Of a DNA stretch of 64,000 nucleotides, positions 28,955 to 38,368 are shown piece by piece. A program made the translations under genes and the position numbers. The notes beneath the pieces are model-generated. The model was given only the letters and a program-made list of their open reading frames with translations, did no database searches and was not told the origin of the DNA. Origin of the DNA: Marinobacterium arenosum (GTDB taxonomy: Bacteria > Pseudomonadota > Gammaproteobacteria > Pseudomonadales > Balneatricaceae); assembly GCF_019795155.1 (NCBI RefSeq), contig NZ_JAILYN010000004.1, positions 1 to 64,000 of the forward strand, read 5' to 3'. The stretch's first letter is position 1. Each line of letters begins with the position of its first letter.

Positions 28955-29725
28955 ATGAGTTCCTCCCTCTCCGAACAGTTGCAGAATCTGGGCCTTAACA
29001 AGCATCGCCCGAGCGGCCGTCAGCCGGACCAGATGCGCGAGGTCAAGATCACCCGCAACTTCACCAAGCATGCGGAAGGTTCCGTGCTGGTGGAGTTCGG
29101 CGATACCAAGGTGATCTGCACCGCGTCCGTCGACCGGGGCGTACCGCGTTTCCTGCGGGGCAGCGGTACCGGCTGGGTCACCGCCGAATACGGTATGCTG
29201 CCGCGCGCCACCGGCAGCCGCGCCGACCGTGAAGCGGCCCGCGGCAAGCAGACCGGCCGCACCATCGAGATTCAGCGGCTGATCGGCCGCAGCCTGCGCG
29301 CCGCGCTGGACCTGGAAAAACTGGGCGAGAACACCATCACCATCGACTGTGACGTGATCCAGGCCGACGGCGGCACCCGCTGTGCGTCGATCACCGGCGC
29401 CTGCGTGGCGCTGATGGATGCGGTCAATACGCTGCGTAAGGACAAAAACGGCGCGGTGAAGGGCAACCCGATCAAGCAGATGATCGGCGCGGTATCGGTG
29501 GGTATCTACGAGGGCCAGCCGGTGCTGGACCTGGATTACGCCGAAGATTCCAAGGCGGAAACCGATATGAACGTGATCATGACCGACGCCGGCGGCTTTA
29601 TCGAGGTGCAGGGCACCGCCGAAGCGGCGCCGTACAGCCAGGCCGAGCTGAACGCGATGCTGGAATTGGCGCAGAAAGGGATCGCCGAGTTGTTCGAGAT
29701 CCAGAAAGCGGCGCTGGCCCAGTAA
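28955..29725 (+). CDS. rph: ribonuclease PH
   Basis: A 256-residue phosphorolytic 3'-5' exoribonuclease that trims tRNA precursors. Family phrases are [49 protein letters not shown], and [18 protein letters not shown] (catalytic aspartates). From the chosen ATG it carries about 16 residues ([16 protein letters not shown]) before the point where homologues usually begin. No closer ATG or GTG exists, so either this extension is real or a TTG is used. Confidence 0.94.
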   Translation: MSSSLSEQLQNLGLNKHRPSGRQPDQMREVKITRNFTKHAEGSVLVEFGDTKVICTASVDRGVPRFLRGSGTGWVTAEYGMLPRATGSRADREAARGKQTGRTIEIQRLIGRSLRAALDLEKLGENTITIDCDVIQADGGTRCASITGACVALMDAVNTLRKDKNGAVKGNPIKQMIGAVSVGIYEGQPVLDLDYAEDSKAETDMNVIMTDAGGFIEVQGTAEAAPYSQAELNAMLELAQKGIAELFEIQKAALAQ

Positions 29726-29751
29726 TTTTCTTTTTGATATCGCAATTGATG

Positions 29752-29788
29752 AAAACCGCCCCGGCAGTATGCCGGGGCGGTTTTTTTA
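29752..29788 (+). terminator. terminator of rph
   Basis: AAACCGCCCCGGC and GCCGGGGCGGTTT form a long stem around AGTAT, followed by TTTTTTATGTTTTTT. It starts 27 bp after the rph stop. Confidence 0.95.
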
Positions 29789-30120
29789 TGTTTTTTAGAG
29801 TTTGCGAGGGAACCAGCATGTGGGAGTCGCCGTAGCAGCTAGCTCTGCTGGGCGATAGTAAGTGGCCTGCGGCGGTGGAGTTCCACTGAATAACCCGGTC
29901 GCGGCTGAAGCACGCTCCTACAACAAGCAACAGCCTCGTAACAGCCCACTCCGCGGGCGACAGGCCTTTACCCCTTCTCTTCCTCCCCACCCCAGATCAA
30001 TAAAGACAAAAGTGGTGCTGTAATCCGGCGATCGGATGGGGCAGAATGCTCAGGCTTGAACTCGACGGTAGGATCCGTCACAGGGACAAAACAGGCTTCA
30101 GGGATATCTAAGGAGATGTA
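29789..30120. repeat. degenerate REP-like sequence and promoter region of the lipoprotein operon
   Basis: About 29832-29965 contains diverged copies of the GTAGCAGC...GGGCGACAG palindromes seen in the tandem arrays, including CCACTCCGCGGGCGACAG. It is not tandemly amplified. The remaining ~150 bases lead to the next gene and must hold its promoter; I see no convincing -35/-10 pair. AAGGAGATGTA precedes the next start codon. Confidence 0.55.
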
Positions 30121-31590
30121 ATGAGAAGCCAGGGATTCGTGGGCAGGTCCGTTCTGGTCCTGTCATTGGCCGTGCTTATGGCCGGCTGCCAGACACTCGA
30201 AACAAAAAAACATACCCAGTCTTTCGACCAGCAGTTCGCCAGTGGCGACTATCCGCTGGCGGCCGATGCCGCGTTGCAGGCCGGTGAGATCAGCGCTGAA
30301 GGCGAGTCGGACGATCTGCTCTGGTCGCTGCAGGCCGGCGCCGCGCTGACCGCCAGCGGCCGCTACGATTTCAGCAACAAGGTGCTGGATGGCGCCGAGA
30401 CGCTGATGAAGGCCGACGACAACGAGAACATCGCCAAGCGCGGCTTCGAGAAGGTCACCTCGGTTCTGCTGAACGGCAGTTTCAACGGTTACACCCCAAC
30501 CGTCTACGACGGGGTGATGACCAACACCTACAAGGCGCTGAACAATATCCTGCTGGGCGATTGGCAGAACGCCCGCATCGAGTTGAACCGGGCCGCCGAC
30601 CGCCAGCGCCGCGCCGAGGAGCACTTCAAGGAAAAGATCAAGGAGCAGCAGGCGAAGCTGGACGAGCAGGAGAAGGAACGTCAGCAGAAAGCCGAGCAGG
30701 CGGCCGCCAAAACTCCGCAGAACAAAGGCTTCAGCTACGACAGAAGCTACTCCGCCTCCGAACAGGCGATCTACGACAAGTATCCGGAGCTGGCAGAATG
30801 GGCGGTCTACCCGGATTTCGTCAATCCCTACACCGACTACCTGCACGGGCTCTATTTCTTCCTGGCCAGCCAGGACAAGAGCGATTACGGCAAGTCGCGC
30901 CAGTCGCTGCGCCGGGTGGCCGGCATGGTGCCCGATAACAAGGCGGTGGCGGTCGACCTGAAGGTCGCCGACAACCTGCGCCAGGGTAAATGGGCCAAGA
31001 AACGGCTCAGTCCGGCGGTCTGGGTGGTGTTCGAAAACGGCCAGGCGCCGCAGCTCAAGGAGACCCTGATTCCGCTGCCGCTGTTCCTGGTCAGTAACAA
31101 GATCGACTACACCCAGATCGCGCTGCCGAAACTGGAAGCGCGCGAACAGGCCTACCCCCACCTGGATATCTTCAATGGCAAGAAAAAGTTGGCCCGCACC
31201 GAACAGCTGGCCAGCATCGACCGGGTGATCCAGACCGAGTTCAAGAAAGAGTTCCCCTACAAGGTCACCGAGGCGGTGGCCAGCACCCTGACCAAGGCAT
31301 TCATCCAGTACAAGATACAGGAGGAAGCCGGCGTGCTGGGCAGCCTGGCCGGTATCGTCTATCAGGCCGCCACCACCCACGCCGACACCCGCAGCTGGAG
31401 CGCACTGCCCAAGGAGGTCCAGGTGGCCCGGGTACGCAAGCCGAATGACAACAAGCTGCAGCTGAAAGCACCAGGCTTGGCCGAGGCGATGGAGATCGAG
31501 CTGCCGGACGACCGCTTCTCGATCGTTTTCGTCAAGGCCAGCTCGCCGCAGAGCAAGCCGGTATTCCAGGTGGTCGGCTTCGACGCCTGA
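30121..31590 (+). CDS. COG3014-family lipoprotein
   Basis: A 489-residue protein with a lipoprotein signal (lipobox MAGC, C near residue 22). It contains TPR-like helices in the N-terminal half (SGDYPLAADAALQAGE, LLGDWQNARIELNRAADRQ) and a highly charged coiled coil (about 160-205). The whole resembles the COG3014 group, which has no assigned function. AAGGAG lies upstream of the ATG. It is the first gene of a five-gene operon whose products are all exported. Its TPR part may act as a scaffold. Confidence 0.82.
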   Translation: MRSQGFVGRSVLVLSLAVLMAGCQTLETKKHTQSFDQQFASGDYPLAADAALQAGEISAEGESDDLLWSLQAGAALTASGRYDFSNKVLDGAETLMKADDNENIAKRGFEKVTSVLLNGSFNGYTPTVYDGVMTNTYKALNNILLGDWQNARIELNRAADRQRRAEEHFKEKIKEQQAKLDEQEKERQQKAEQAAAKTPQNKGFSYDRSYSASEQAIYDKYPELAEWAVYPDFVNPYTDYLHGLYFFLASQDKSDYGKSRQSLRRVAGMVPDNKAVAVDLKVADNLRQGKWAKKRLSPAVWVVFENGQAPQLKETLIPLPLFLVSNKIDYTQIALPKLEAREQAYPHLDIFNGKKKLARTEQLASIDRVIQTEFKKEFPYKVTEAVASTLTKAFIQYKIQEEAGVLGSLAGIVYQAATTHADTRSWSALPKEVQVARVRKPNDNKLQLKAPGLAEAMEIELPDDRFSIVFVKASSPQSKPVFQVVGFDA

Positions 31591-31612
31591 TTCCCATACA
31601 AGGAGGTAATTC

Positions 31613-32035
31613 ATGCACCCTTCCCTGCTGCCCGGCCTGTTGCTGGGCGCCACCGCACTGCTGGCCGGCTGTCAGCAGCAGAACGTACAACCGCTGCAAC
31701 CGGCCAAGCTGGAGATCGGCCCGGCGGCACAACGCTACCTGCAGATCGACGGCGTGCGTGAAGGCGTCGCCTCAGGCAACCTGCTGCGGGTCGGCATCAA
31801 CGGCTACAACCGCAGCCAGCATATGGAACAGCTGCGCTACCGCTTCGTCTGGCTGGACAGCAGCGGCTTCGAGCTGCCGGGCGGCAGTGCCCGCTGGCAA
31901 CGTACCAGCCTGCGACCGCGCGAGCCGTTCGCGGTCGAGATGATCGCCGCCAACCCCGATGCATCCGATTATCGCGTCTATCTGTTCGATAGCCGCGGCC
32001 CCGCTACCACACCTTCAGAAGGAACCGAACAATGA
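31613..32035 (+). CDS. YcfL-family (DUF1425) lipoprotein
   Basis: A 140-residue protein with lipobox LLAGC at about residue 20 and a beta-rich domain (LRVGINGYNRSQHMEQLRYRF and LDSSGFEL). In E. coli ycfL directly precedes lpoB, and the same order is kept here. An excellent AAGGAGGTAATTC precedes the ATG. The stop overlaps the next start as ATGA, so translation is coupled with lpoB. Function unknown. Confidence 0.85.
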   Translation: MHPSLLPGLLLGATALLAGCQQQNVQPLQPAKLEIGPAAQRYLQIDGVREGVASGNLLRVGINGYNRSQHMEQLRYRFVWLDSSGFELPGGSARWQRTSLRPREPFAVEMIAANPDASDYRVYLFDSRGPATTPSEGTEQ

Positions 32036-32664
32036 ACAAACAGGCAGTTGGTTATTTGAACAAGTCCGGCAAGGCGCTGGGGCTGGCCCTGATGATGGCG
32101 CTGAGCGTCGGCTGCGCCCCCAAGACCCAGATGCTGAACCAGGTGCAGGCCGATGAGATCACCACCGCCGGGCTGACCAACACCGACTTCGAGCAGGCCG
32201 CCGGCGAAGCGGTACAGTCGATGCTGCGTTCCGGCGCGGTCGACCGCAGCGACGGCAAGAAGAACATCCTGGTGATCTCGTCGATCCTCAACGACACCAT
32301 GCAGCGATTGGATACCGACCAGCTGGTCAAGAAGATCCGCGTCGAACTGCTGCAGAGCGGCAAGGTGAAAACCACCACCGCCATCGGCCTGAACGGCGCC
32401 GAAGACCAGATGAACACCAAGTACGCCCAGCTGTCGCAGTCCAGCAAGGTCAACCAGAAAACGGTGGTGCGCCAGCGCTTCACCGCGCCGAACCTGAGCC
32501 TGTCCGGCAAGATCATCCAGCGCAACAACCGGCTGGAGTCCGACCGGGAACTGGTCGAATACTACTTCCAGCTGACCCTGACCGACCTGAGCGACGGCCT
32601 GGCGGTCTGGGAGGGCGAAACCCCGATCCGCAAACTGACCGGTGCCAACACCGTGTCCTGGTAA
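32032..32664 (+). CDS. lpoB: LpoB-type penicillin-binding protein activator
   Basis: A 210-residue outer-membrane lipoprotein (lipobox SVGC near residue 28). Its periplasmic domain matches LpoB: GLTNTDFEQAAGEAVQSML, ILVISSILNDTMQRLDTDQL and YYFQLTLTDLSDGLAVWEGE. In E. coli, LpoB reaches through the peptidoglycan to activate PBP1B. The proline-rich linker of the E. coli protein is not seen here, so the reach may differ. It overlaps ycfL by 4 bp, with AAGGA upstream. Confidence 0.85.
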   Translation: MNKQAVGYLNKSGKALGLALMMALSVGCAPKTQMLNQVQADEITTAGLTNTDFEQAAGEAVQSMLRSGAVDRSDGKKNILVISSILNDTMQRLDTDQLVKKIRVELLQSGKVKTTTAIGLNGAEDQMNTKYAQLSQSSKVNQKTVVRQRFTAPNLSLSGKIIQRNNRLESDRELVEYYFQLTLTDLSDGLAVWEGETPIRKLTGANTVSW

Positions 32665-32682
32665 ACGACAAGGATGTCCACG

Positions 32683-34113
32683 ATGAAGAAGATTTTTACC
32701 ACGCCACTGCTGGTGGCGAGCCTCAGCACACTGTCCGGCGCAGCGATGGCCGCGACAGCGGCCGAGCAACCGACCGCCGTGCAGGCCAGCCCTGAACATG
32801 CTGCCGCCGATGCCCAGGTGCAGGCCGAAATCGCCGAAGCGGCCACGCCCGATTTCGACGATCCCGGCCTGAAAATCGAGGAACTGCTCGAGCAGTTCAA
32901 CACCAGCGGCCTGGGCAGCACCTTCCGGGCCCGCGCCGAGCGCGGCGAGCTGTACTACGGCACCGGCAGCGCGCTGGTGATGGGCAAGCCGGAGAGCCGC
33001 GACTGGGGCAACTTCCGGGTGATGGCCTATAAGGAAGCGCTGCTGAAGGCGCAGGCCGACTACGTCAAGTCACTGGGCGTCAGCGTCACCGCCGAATCGG
33101 CCAGCAAGCTGTTCGACGACAAGACCCAGATGCCGCAGTTCACCGCCGAGGAGCTGAACAACAGCAGCAAATGGATGGAACTGCTGAACAAGGCGATGGC
33201 GGTGGCCGGCGGCAAGCTGGACCGGCAACTGGAGGAGCTGGGCATCGACCCGAGCCAGTTCAATGCCGCGCCGCCTGCAAAACGGGCGCTGATCTATCAG
33301 CGCGCGGTCGAGGAGCGGGTGATCACCCGCGCCCGCCAGAGCCTGTCCGGGGTGATCCCGGTAAAGACCTTCGAAGCGCACGACGCCAACGGCAACCACG
33401 CGGTGGCGGTGGCGATCGTCGCCTCCGACCGGTTCCGCCAGTTCGTCGAGGATGTACTGGACAGCAAGGGCGATATCGCGCCGAATCCGGCGCGGGCCGG
33501 CGGCCCGACGCTGCTCGAGCAACTGCAGGGCGACAAGCGGGCACTATTGGACGAGTTCGGCATCCGCCGGCTGTACGACGAGCAGGGCTACCCGGTGCTG
33601 GTCTCCTTCGGCCAGGCCAGCAATCCCTATCGCGGCAACGACTACCAGCAGCGCGCCGACAAGCGTGAACTGTCCTATGCCGCGGCGGACAGCCAGGCCT
33701 ATGGCAACTTCGCCTACCTGTTCAACGCCACCGGCAGCTACCGCAGCGACGACAGCAGCAAGGCGGCCCGCAGCACCACCGGTATCGCCCACAAGGAGCA
33801 GGACGGCGTCAACGAGATCGAACAGCGCTCATTGGAGTTCGTGCAAACCATCGACCGGCAGATCCAGGCCCGCGGCTCGATGAGCAACCAGCCGGGCATC
33901 AAGAAACTGTTCCAGTGGACCGCCAAGCACCCGCTGTACGGCCATGAGATCAACGGCGTGGTCTACGCCTGGCACCCGCGCACAGAGCAACTGGCGCGCG
34001 ATCTGAAGAACCCGCAGCGCCAGCGCGACAAAGCGTCCGAGCAGACCAGCAAGGTAACCGGCACCGCCGGCACCAGCAGCAGCCCGGACCGGATGCGGGC
34101 GGACGATTTCTGA
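32683..34113 (+). CDS. exported protein of unknown function
   Basis: A 476-residue protein with a cleavable signal peptide (MKKIFTTPLLVASLSTLSGA, cleavage near AMA). An N-terminal mixed region, a middle stretch with FRARAERGELYYGTGSALV, FRVMAYKEALLKAQADYVKSLG and a charged, low-complexity tail follow. The VMAYKEALLKAQADYV helix is reminiscent of LPP20/SIMPL-type processed-residue helices, but I cannot assign a family with confidence. Start at 32683 is favoured by AAGGA 8 nt upstream; an ATG at 32674 is less well placed. It lies between lpoB and the CsgG-like gene. Confidence 0.8.
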   Translation: MKKIFTTPLLVASLSTLSGAAMAATAAEQPTAVQASPEHAAADAQVQAEIAEAATPDFDDPGLKIEELLEQFNTSGLGSTFRARAERGELYYGTGSALVMGKPESRDWGNFRVMAYKEALLKAQADYVKSLGVSVTAESASKLFDDKTQMPQFTAEELNNSSKWMELLNKAMAVAGGKLDRQLEELGIDPSQFNAAPPAKRALIYQRAVEERVITRARQSLSGVIPVKTFEAHDANGNHAVAVAIVASDRFRQFVEDVLDSKGDIAPNPARAGGPTLLEQLQGDKRALLDEFGIRRLYDEQGYPVLVSFGQASNPYRGNDYQQRADKRELSYAAADSQAYGNFAYLFNATGSYRSDDSSKAARSTTGIAHKEQDGVNEIEQRSLEFVQTIDRQIQARGSMSNQPGIKKLFQWTAKHPLYGHEINGVVYAWHPRTEQLARDLKNPQRQRDKASEQTSKVTGTAGTSSSPDRMRADDF

Positions 34114-34123
34114 GGAGACAGCC

Positions 34124-35317
34124 ATGAACAAGTGGATAGCCCTGTTGGGCCTCGTGCTGGCCGGCTGGTTCGGCACCCTGGCAAACGCCGCCGAACAGTC
34201 GGTTCAGGTCTCCGGCTACGGCGCCGACCAGAAACGGGCGCTGGCCGATGGTTTGGTGCAGGCGATTCGGCAGATCAAGGGGGTGTCGGTGGACGGCAAC
34301 GAGCTGCTCGACTCGATCTCTTCGCGCCAGTCCACCAGCAACAGTGACGGCGAGCAGTACAGCACCAGCCACAGCATCAACCAGTCCGGCACGGTGTCGC
34401 TAAAGACCCGCGGCCTGGTATCGCGTTACCAGGTCGAGTCGCTGCAGCAGCAGGATGACGGCAGCTACCAGGCGCAGATGACGGTCTACGTGCTGAACTA
34501 CGAAAAGCCCGGCCTGCCGGCCGACAGCCGTCGCAAGCTGGCGGTACTGCCGTTTCATGTGGACAAGCAAAGTTTCTCGCTGCTGGGCGACCGGGTGGCC
34601 GCCTGGAAGGTGGAGGAGGAGCTGCGCAACAAGCTGATCGACCAGTTCACCCAGTCGCGCCGGGTGGCGGTGCTGGACCGTGAGTTTGACGCGGAATTCA
34701 GTGCCGAGAAGGCGATCTGGGCCAGCGATGACGCCGCGCTCGAAGAGCACGCCAAGCTGGGCAACGTGCTCGGCGTCGATTACCTGGTGGTCGGCAACCT
34801 GCGTAATATCCACAGCCGCCGTCACAACAAGACGCTGGAGCTGACTGGCGAGACGCTGAGCAGCTACAGCGGTTCGGCGCAGCTGGACTACAAGATCATC
34901 CTGGCGGCCACCCGACAGGTGAAATGGTCCGACAGCATCCGGGTCAAGTTCGACGACGGCGATATCCGTCGGATGCTCGGCAAGTACGGCTCCAGCCAGG
35001 TGGGCATGACCCACTACCTGGCCAACGAGCTGGCCCAGAACGCGCTGGCCAATATCTACCCGATGCGGGTGGTGGCGGTGAAGGGCAAGACCATCGTGCT
35101 GAACCAGGGCGGCAAGACACTGAAACCCGGTGAACTGCTGGACGTATTTCTGCTGGGCGAAGAGATGTTCGACCCCTACACCAAGGAATCGCTCGGCCAG
35201 CTGGAGGAGAAGATCGCCAAGATCAAGGTGGTACGGGTGAGTGCCAAGACCACCTACGCCAAGGTGGTTGACGGCGACGCCGAGCTGATCGAGCGGGACT
35301 TTATCGTGCGCCGGTAA
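34124..35317 (+). CDS. CsgG/HfaB-family exported protein
   Basis: A 397-residue protein with a signal peptide (about 1-23, ending ANAA). The N-terminal part (VSGYGADQKRALADGLVQAIRQIKGV) resembles the FlgT/LPP20-type processing-of-residues fold. The central part (RRKLAVLPFHVDK ... RRVAVLDREFDAEFSAEKA ... LGNVLGVDYLVVGNL) is a CsgG/HfaB domain. No lipobox cysteine is present, unlike curli CsgG. The C-terminal part (VVAVKGKTIVLNQGGKTLKPGELLDVF) looks like a small beta domain. No curli genes are nearby. Last gene of the operon, with a GAGGAGA site. Confidence 0.85.
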   Translation: MNKWIALLGLVLAGWFGTLANAAEQSVQVSGYGADQKRALADGLVQAIRQIKGVSVDGNELLDSISSRQSTSNSDGEQYSTSHSINQSGTVSLKTRGLVSRYQVESLQQQDDGSYQAQMTVYVLNYEKPGLPADSRRKLAVLPFHVDKQSFSLLGDRVAAWKVEEELRNKLIDQFTQSRRVAVLDREFDAEFSAEKAIWASDDAALEEHAKLGNVLGVDYLVVGNLRNIHSRRHNKTLELTGETLSSYSGSAQLDYKIILAATRQVKWSDSIRVKFDDGDIRRMLGKYGSSQVGMTHYLANELAQNALANIYPMRVVAVKGKTIVLNQGGKTLKPGELLDVFLLGEEMFDPYTKESLGQLEEKIAKIKVVRVSAKTTYAKVVDGDAELIERDFIVRR

Positions 35318-35369
35318 GGCAGTTCGGTAATCTTCAATGCGGAGAGGCATTGGCTACGACTGAGCAACA

Positions 35370-35599
35370 TAGGTCGCGGCTAAACCTGCCCGGCCGTAGC
35401 CTCTTCTCTAAAGCGGCCCGCTGCCGCCGGCTCGCCTCCCCATGTGTGGAGGCCTGAAATATCCGCCTGCGGCGGCGCTCCGGGTGACGCCCTACAACGC
35501 TGATCCGGGCACCCAGACGCCGGTGGGTTAGCCGGAAATCGATACGATGCCTGATAATCCCGGTCGCGGCTGAAGCCCCGCCTGCAAGGGCTGAGCTTT
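35370..35599. repeat. degenerate REP-like sequence preceding array C
   Basis: Scattered, diverged fragments of the same palindromes (GTCGCGGCTGAA, GAGGCCTG, GGTGACGCCCTACAACG) fill the region between the CsgG-like gene and the regular array. No gene is supported here. Confidence 0.5.
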
Positions 35600-36450
35600 G
35601 TAGCAACCCGCTCCGAGGGCGACAGTTGCGGACTGCGTCGATTTTGTCGCGGTGGAGCCCACTGCAGCAGGGGATTCAGCTTCGCAGCAGCCCGCTCCGC
35701 GGGCGGCATTTGCGTACTGCGTCGATTCTGTCGCGGTCAGAGCCCGCTGCTACCAGGATTCAGCTTCGTAGCAGCCCGCTCCGCGGGCGACAGCTGCGGA
35801 CTGCGTCGATTCTGTCGCGGTCAGAGCCCGCTGCTACCGGGATTCAGCTTCGTAGCAGCCCGCTCCGCGGGCGGCATTTGCGTACTGCGTCGATTCTGTC
35901 GCGGTCAGAGCCCGCTGCTACCGGGATTCAGCTTCGCAGCAGCCCGCTCCGCGGGCGACAGCTGCGGACTGCGTCGATTTTGTTGCGGTGGAGCCCACTG
36001 CTACCGGGATTCAGCTTCGTAGCAGCCCGCTCCGCGGGCGACAGCTGCGGACTGCGTCGATTTTGTTGCGGTGGAGCCCACTGCAGCAGGGGATTCAGCT
36101 TCGCAGCAGCCCGCTCCGAGGGCGACAGCTGCGGACTGCGTCGATTTTGTCGCGGTGGAGCCCACTGCAGCAGGGGATTCAGCTTCGCAGCAGCCCGCTC
36201 CGAGGGCGACAGCTGCGGACTGCGTCGATTTTGTCGCGGTGGAGCCCACTGCAGCAGGGGATTCAGCTTCGTAGCCGCCCGCTCCGAGGGCGACAGCTGC
36301 GGACTGCGTCGATTTTGTCGCGGTGGAGCCCACTGCAGCAGGGGATTCAGCTTCGCAGCAGCCCGCTCCGCGGGCGACAGCTGCGTACTGCGTCAATTCT
36401 GTCGTGGTCAGAGCCCGCTGCTACCGGGATTCAGCTTCGTAGCAGCGTTG
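35600..36450. repeat. tandem REP-like array C (10 units of 83-84 bp plus a partial)
   Basis: Units beginning G(T/C)AGCAGCCCGCTCCG(C/A)GGGCGACA start at 35600, 35684, 35768, 35852, 35936, 36019, 36103, 36187, 36271, 36355 and 36439. GCCCGC-TCC-GCGGGC is a perfect hairpin. Two subtypes alternate irregularly: one with TCGCGGTCAGAGCCCGCTGC, one with GCGGTGGAGCCCACTGCAGC. The palindrome is in the opposite orientation to arrays A, B and D. It lies between the convergent CsgG-like and aminotransferase genes. Confidence 0.93.
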
Positions 36451-36570
36451 TAGGGTGGGCACGTTTTTTGTGCCCACGTGGCGCTTGTTCGCCTGATGTA
36501 GATACTTCCCGCTACTTTTTATGCCCTGTGAGTGCCGCGGGCGACAGGGGTTTCTCCCGCTGGTATCGGC

Positions 36571-38208
36571 TTATAGAGAAACCTCCTGCGGCAGCACGAA
36601 CCAGCGCAGCTTGTCGCCCTGCTCAGTCAACGTCAGCTCATAGCGTTGCGCCTGCGACCGCGGCTGCAACATCTGCGCTGCCGCCTCGGCCAGCAGTTGA
36701 TCGAAATCCACGTGCAGCGCCGCCATAGGCTCTGCAAACGGCGTCTGCAGCGCATCGGCCAGATCGACCGGCAGTTCCGGCCGCTGATTCTGAAAACGCC
36801 AGACCCCGTGCACCGGGTCAAATCGGTAATACGGCAGCAACCGCCAGCCATGCTCGGCCACCAGCTCCAGCGCCCGTAGCAGGTACTCGAAAGTGGCGTC
36901 GTCGACAAAGTAATTGAAGTTGAGCCGCACCCAGCCCGGTCGCAGCACCATCTCGCCGTCCAGCAAGCGCGCTTCCAGCGTCCGGCTGTAGGCCATGTCC
37001 ATCCCCAGCAGCTGATGGCCGTAAGGGCCGGCGCAGGAGCAGCCGCCACGGGCCTGGATACCGAACAGGTCGTTCAGCAACGCCACCACGAAGCCGTAAT
37101 GCAGCACTTTGTCCCGATGACGAATCTGCAGCGAGCAGATCGACAGCCGATCGGCCTCGGTGCTGCCGAGGATCTCGATCTGCGGATGGGCCGACCAGCG
37201 CGCCAACGCCTGCTGTATCAACTGATGTTCACGCGCCTCGATCCGCTCGGTACCGACCTGCTGCTGCAACTGGAACACCAATCCGGCGCGGATCGACTCG
37301 ATAATGCCCGGCGTGCCGCCCTCCTCACGCCGCTCGACATCCTCGATAAAGCGGTGATCGTCCGGCGTTACATAGAGCACCGTGCCGCCGCCGGGCACCG
37401 CCGGCACCCGGTTGCTCAACACGGGCTCGCGTACCACCAGCACGCCAGGGGTGCCGGGGCCGCCGATAAACTTGTGCGGCGACAGGAACAGGCCGTCCGG
37501 CCCATCAGCCTGCAGGTCGATCTTCAGATAGGGGCCGGCAGCGGCGTAATCCCAGAACGCCAGTGCATTATGCCGGTGCAGCAGGGCGGTAACCGCCGCC
37601 ACATCGGTCTTGATGCCGGTAACGTTGGAGGCCGCCGAGAAACTGCCCAACTTCAGTGGCCGGTCGCGATAGCGCTGCAGCGCCGCCTCAAGCGCGGACA
37701 GGTCCAGCTGGCCCTGCCCGTCCAGTGGGATACAGACCAGAGTGGCGATGCTCTCACGCCAGGGCAGTTCGTTGGAGTGGTGCTCGTAGGGGCCGATAAA
37801 CACCACCGGTCGCTCCGCCTCCGGAATCTGCCGGTCGAAAGCGTAACGCCGCTCCAGCTCGGCCGGCAGCCGCAGGTTGAGCAGCTCGATCAGCTTATGG
37901 ATCGCGGCGGTGGCGCCACTGCCGGTGAAGATCACCTTATGCTCTGGGGTGCCGTTCAGCGCCTGTCGGATCTGCTCACGGGCCTGCTCGCGCAACGCGG
38001 TGGTCTGACGGCCGGTGAAGGAGGTTTCGGTATGGGTGTTGGCATAGTACGGCAGCACCCGCCGGCTAATGAATTCTTCGATTAGCCGCAAGCCGCGCCC
38101 GGAGGCGGTGTAATCGGCGTAGATCAGCGGCTTGATACCGAACGGCGTCGGCAGCGGCACCTGCTCGCCGATCACCGCCTGACGGATGGTTTCCAGGGAC
38201 AACGACAT
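36571..38208 (-). CDS. class V aminotransferase (cysteine desulfurase-like)
   Basis: A 545-residue PLP enzyme, longer than the ~400-residue NifS/SufS type. The PLP lysine is in LSPHKFIGGPGTPGVLVV, cofactor contacts in FTGSGATAAIHKL and GPYEHHSNELPW, and an active-site cysteine candidate in ARGGCSCAGPYGH. The C-terminal ~120 residues are extra. Such proteins are annotated as class V aminotransferases; the substrate (cysteine or a selenium/sulfur amino acid) is inference. Start at 38208 has AGGAAG 6 nt upstream. It is divergent from an Lrp/AsnC gene that probably regulates it. Confidence 0.85.
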   Translation of the reverse strand: MSLSLETIRQAVIGEQVPLPTPFGIKPLIYADYTASGRGLRLIEEFISRRVLPYYANTHTETSFTGRQTTALREQAREQIRQALNGTPEHKVIFTGSGATAAIHKLIELLNLRLPAELERRYAFDRQIPEAERPVVFIGPYEHHSNELPWRESIATLVCIPLDGQGQLDLSALEAALQRYRDRPLKLGSFSAASNVTGIKTDVAAVTALLHRHNALAFWDYAAAGPYLKIDLQADGPDGLFLSPHKFIGGPGTPGVLVVREPVLSNRVPAVPGGGTVLYVTPDDHRFIEDVERREEGGTPGIIESIRAGLVFQLQQQVGTERIEAREHQLIQQALARWSAHPQIEILGSTEADRLSICSLQIRHRDKVLHYGFVVALLNDLFGIQARGGCSCAGPYGHQLLGMDMAYSRTLEARLLDGEMVLRPGWVRLNFNYFVDDATFEYLLRALELVAEHGWRLLPYYRFDPVHGVWRFQNQRPELPVDLADALQTPFAEPMAALHVDFDQLLAEAAAQMLQPRSQAQRYELTLTEQGDKLRWFVLPQEVSL

Positions 38209-38237
38209 GGACTGCTTCCTCATTCAACGATGGCTGC

Positions 38238-38270
38238 AGTATAGGCGGCCGAATGGGAAACATTGTTTTC
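38238..38270 (-). promoter_or_regulatory. putative aminotransferase promoter with an overlapping palindrome
   Basis: On the minus strand a TATACT -10 (38238-38243) has no -35 match. Where the -35 should be lies the imperfect palindrome GGAAAC-ATT-GTTTTC (38256-38270). The whole divergent gap is unusually A/T-rich for this genome. This fits an activator or repressor site for the divergent Lrp/AsnC protein. Confidence 0.45.
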
Positions 38271-38368
38271 ATTTGGACTATCAAAAACGACTTAAACGGA
38301 TCAATATTCACAATCTCAGTATAAAGTTAAAATAAACATCCATATTTAAAACAAAACCAGAAACACCT

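Noticed and set aside
30163-31653. 496-codon open frame antisense to the COG3014 lipoprotein
   Set aside because: The plus-strand gene has a lipoprotein signal, a ribosome site and operon context.
34124-35317. Curli secretion channel CsgG
   Set aside because: It has a CsgG/HfaB domain but no lipobox cysteine, and no csgA, csgB, csgE or csgF neighbour. Only the family assignment is kept.
35626-36728. 275- and 246-codon open frames in array C
   Set aside because: Translations of the tandem 84-bp unit only; 84 is a multiple of three, so the frame stays open by chance.
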